Positions 61,949 to 64,000 of a stretch of DNA of 64,000 bases are shown piece by piece. Source of the stretch: an uncultured Flavobacteriales bacterium (GTDB lineage: Bacteria > Bacteroidota > Bacteroidia > Palsa-965). The stretch spans positions 1 through 64,000 of the forward strand of contig CAIQQJ010000097.1 of NCBI GenBank assembly GCA_903873905.1, in the 5' to 3' direction. The first letter of the stretch is position 1. The number at the start of each line of letters is the position of its first letter. A program made the position numbers and the translations under genes. A model generated the notes under the pieces. It was not told where the DNA came from, did no database searches, and was given only the letters and a program-made list of their open reading frames with translations.

Positions 61949-62755
61949 TTACTTAGATTTTTTTGCCTCTACCAGAAACCAATTATTTCTCAATTCCTCA
62001 CGGTTGTATACAAATGCTTTTTGAGAAGGCCATTCAACAAACGTTCCTCCCGCCTGCTCAACGATGACTTGTCCAGCAGCAGTATCCCATTCCATTGTTG
62101 GGGCGAAACGCGGATATACATGTGCTTTACCTTCCGCAATAAGACAAAATTTTAATGAACTTCCTGCAGCCACAAAATCCACTTCACTGAATTTCTTACG
62201 TTGCTCTTCAACAAACGCATCTGTTTCAGGTGATGCATGTGAGCGAGAACCGACAATCGTGAAAGTGGCAGGAGGTAGTTGTAGCGGTAATTGTTTTGCC
62301 AATGCAAAAAAATCTTCAGGAGATTTTATTTCGGAAGCTTTGTCAATACGAAATGATCCGATTCCTTCCGCTGCGAAGTGCAAAACATCTTGAACAGGTG
62401 TATAAATTACGCCCAAAATAGGATGGCCTTTTTCTGCTAGAGCAATATTCACAGTGAATTCCCCATTGCGTTTGATGAATTCTTTTGTTCCATCTAGTGG
62501 ATCAACAATCCAACATTTGTCCCAAGTTTTTCTTGTAGAGAAATCATGCGTGCGAGAATCTTCTTCGCTCAGCATGGGAATATTTGTGGTGGAAAGGTAT
62601 TTGTCAATAATATCATTTGATGCGCGATCAGCATGCGTAAGGGGTGTGCTGTCGTCTTTATATTCTACTTCAATCGCAGCAAGTTTATAAACATTGAGAA
62701 TTGCTTTTCCTGCTTCTATTGATGCGCTGATTGTAAGTTGAAGTAATTCTTTCAT
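61949..62755 (-). CDS. cysQ: 3'(2'),5'-bisphosphate nucleotidase
   Basis: Removes the 3' phosphate from PAP (adenosine 3',5'-bisphosphate), recycling the by-product of sulfate activation; Li-sensitive family. The 268-aa product has the metal-binding motifs SEEDS, WIVDPLDGTKEFIKRNGEFT and WDTAAGQVIVEQAGG of the inositol monophosphatase fold. The KEFIK version of motif 2 is typical of CysQ rather than inositol monophosphatase. Confidence 0.93.
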   Translation of the reverse strand: MKELLQLTISASIEAGKAILNVYKLAAIEVEYKDDSTPLTHADRASNDIIDKYLSTTNIPMLSEEDSRTHDFSTRKTWDKCWIVDPLDGTKEFIKRNGEFTVNIALAEKGHPILGVIYTPVQDVLHFAAEGIGSFRIDKASEIKSPEDFFALAKQLPLQLPPATFTIVGSRSHASPETDAFVEEQRKKFSEVDFVAAGSSLKFCLIAEGKAHVYPRFAPTMEWDTAAGQVIVEQAGGTFVEWPSQKAFVYNREELRNNWFLVEAKKSK

Positions 62756-62767
62756 AATTCAAGTGTG

Positions 62768-62890
62768 GCAAGTGGCAAGTGACAAGTGACAAGTGGCAAG
62801 TGACAAGTGGCAAATGTTCCCTTTTTCATGTTTTTTTATTGAATCAATTTTCGTTTTCAGATTTTATCACTTGTCACCTGTCACTTGCCA
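62768..62890 (-). repeat. Largest period-7 inverted pair, between the aldehyde dehydrogenase and cysQ genes
   Basis: Left arm: seven consecutive units of GCAAGTG/ACAAGTG type (62768-62816). Right arm: CTTGTCA, CCTGTCA, CTTGCCA (62870-62890), with the next unit running into the aldehyde dehydrogenase stop codon (62895-62897). The loop is about 53 bases. Confidence 0.85.
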
Positions 62891-62894
62891 CTTT

Positions 62895-63776
62895 TCAATA
62901 TTTTGCGCCACCAACACCAATGTTTTCAATTGGATGCCAAGTTGTTTTTATTTCCTGTGTATCAAAAATGAAATACGGATTTTGTGATTCCGTTTTATTC
63001 CAATTGTTCTGATAAACAAAAACGCGTTTCACATTCAATGTTGCATTTTCTTTTACCAATTTAATTTCTTTTTGATCTTTTCCTCCGTAAACAAGAGCAT
63101 TCACATCCTTATGTGAACTCATGTGGGAAATCAATTCGGAAGTTTTTCCCGTAATGATATTTACAACTCCAGCTGGCACATCAGACGTTGCAAGAACTTC
63201 ACCGAAAGTGATGGAACACAATGGCATTTTTTCTGAAGCCAAAGCAATACAAACATTTCCTCCAGCAATGATCGGTGCGATAAGAGAAACTAATCCTATC
63301 AAGGAAGAATCTTGAGGTGCAACAATTGCCACAACTCCTGTAGGTTCAGGAACAGAAAAATTAAAATGCGATGAGGCAACAGGATTTACGCTGGAAAAAA
63401 TCTGTTGAAATTTATCACACCATCCTGCGTAATAAACCAAACGATCAATCGAAAGTTCAACTTCCTTTTTCGCATCAGCTTTATTTCCGCCTTGCAAAAT
63501 AATTTCTTCAATGAATTCCGATTTTCTTTTTTCCAACATCTCTGCGATGCGATATAAAATCTGCGAACGATTATAAGCAGTTCTTCCACCCCAAGAATTG
63601 AATGCTCCACGAGCAGAAACAACCGCATTGCGAAAATCTTTTCTTGACCCAAGACAAACATCAGCAATAACATTTTTCTTTTTATCCAATAATGGATAAT
63701 AGCGGCCCGACTCCGTACGTGGAAACTGTCCACCGATGTAGAGTTTGTAGGTTTTTAATATTTCTATTCTTGACAT
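62895..63776 (-). CDS. Truncated aldehyde dehydrogenase family protein
   Basis: The 293-aa product matches the N-terminal NAD-binding half of an aldehyde dehydrogenase (KLYIGGQFPRTESGRYY, NAVVSARGAFNSWGG, PEPTGVVAIVAPQDSSLIGL, IAGGNVCIALASEKMPL, DVPAGVVNIITG). Beyond about 235 it diverges, and the catalytic half with the active-site Cys (GQxC) is missing. It follows a second aldehyde dehydrogenase gene, so the short protein may pair with it as a non-catalytic subunit, or be a stable remnant. It is not visibly frameshifted. Confidence 0.75.
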   Translation of the reverse strand: MSRIEILKTYKLYIGGQFPRTESGRYYPLLDKKKNVIADVCLGSRKDFRNAVVSARGAFNSWGGRTAYNRSQILYRIAEMLEKRKSEFIEEIILQGGNKADAKKEVELSIDRLVYYAGWCDKFQQIFSSVNPVASSHFNFSVPEPTGVVAIVAPQDSSLIGLVSLIAPIIAGGNVCIALASEKMPLCSITFGEVLATSDVPAGVVNIITGKTSELISHMSSHKDVNALVYGGKDQKEIKLVKENATLNVKRVFVYQNNWNKTESQNPYFIFDTQEIKTTWHPIENIGVGGAKY

Positions 63777-63791
63777 ATGAAATTATTTTTT

Positions 63792-63819
63792 TACCACGAA
63801 AGCACAAAGGCACGAAGGT
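63792..63819. repeat. Solo GGCAC-type repeat between the two aldehyde dehydrogenase genes
   Basis: Matches the GxxExxY cassette terminus at about 23 of 26 positions and ends one base before the stop codon of the upstream dehydrogenase. No GxxExxY gene is attached. Confidence 0.75.
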
Positions 63820-63820
63820 T

Positions 63821-64000
63821 TATTTTAAATTGACATAAGGCATTAATCCATGAAGACCGCCTTCTCTTCCGAAGCCACTTTCTTTGTAGCCGCCAAATGG
63901 AGAAGTTGGATCGAATTTATTGTAGGTGTTGGCCCAGATTACTCCAGCACGCAATTTAGTGGTGAGGTTGAAAATTTTCGAGCCTTTGTCTGTCCACACA
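63821..64000 (-). CDS. Aldehyde dehydrogenase (C-terminal end, cut by window edge)
   Basis: Partial gene: the visible 59 residues read ...GVIWANTYNKFDPTSPFGGYKESGFGREGG..., the conserved C-terminal end of aldehyde dehydrogenases, with the FGGYKESGxGRE motif. The start lies beyond 64000. It is probably the full-length partner of the truncated dehydrogenase gene that follows it. Confidence 0.88.

Noticed and set aside
62768-62890. CRISPR-like array
   Set aside because: The units are 7 bases with no spacers, so it is a simple tandem repeat.

Overview
The window looks like a chromosomal segment of a Bacteroidota bacterium, probably an uncultured Flavobacteriales-like or related lineage. The evidence is AT-rich sequence, several secreted proteins ending in Por/type IX secretion (T9SS) sorting domains (YPNP...GxYxxR/K-type tails), promoter boxes of the Bacteroidota TTG/TAnnTTTG kind, almost no Shine-Dalgarno sequences, and the rplM-rpsI-rpsB-tsf-pyrH-frr order. 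No tRNA, rRNA, CRISPR array or recognisable transposase was seen.

Layout. 0-2.7 kb: a T9SS-exported amidase (-). 2.8-7.1 kb: the ribosomal protein/EF-Ts/UMP kinase/RRF cluster (+), with terminators after tsf and frr. 7.1-10.4 kb: a lipoprotein coupled to a radical SAM/SPASM enzyme, and a ChrA transporter (-). 10.5-16 kb: an MMPL exporter, then RfbA, a sugar epimerase and a polyprenyl synthase (+). 16-18 kb: a PAS histidine kinase with a decayed response regulator (-). 18-29 kb: a NIDO-domain T9SS protein, SF1 helicase, EEP-family enzyme, and a coupled pair of a 1140-aa T9SS cargo and an outer-membrane-type protein. 29-33 kb: two tandem SulP transporters and a GxxExxY nuclease-fold gene bracketed by inverted repeats. 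33-38 kb: a coupled pair of large secreted proteins. 38-42 kb: acyl-CoA dehydrogenase, EtfA, EtfB (-). 42-49.6 kb: a PP2C/SpoIIE phosphatase, Nudix hydrolase, lipoprotein, and a SAM-I riboswitch leading into a methyltransferase-metH unit (-). 49.8-54.9 kb: respiratory oxidase accessory and assembly genes (-). 55-64 kb: a cell-surface polysaccharide block (-) with two Wzi-like proteins around a WecA-type transferase, GDP-L-fucose synthesis (gmd, fcl), CysQ and two aldehyde dehydrogenase genes.

The most unusual feature is the non-coding architecture. At least eleven loci carry degenerate tandem repeats with an exact period of seven bases. Each locus has its own heptamer, and six of them are inverted pairs that would fold into long hairpins. 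Several fill the gap between co-directional genes with one arm touching the upstream stop codon, one expands the P3 arm of the SAM-I riboswitch, and one lies inside the chrA coding sequence. A second family of short repeats (CTCTGCG-type, period about nine, and a related GGCAC-type) fills other intercistronic gaps, sits in frame in the signal-peptide region of two secreted proteins, and forms inverted termini around the GxxExxY gene. That last unit looks like a small mobile cassette and is the best candidate here for an undescribed system.
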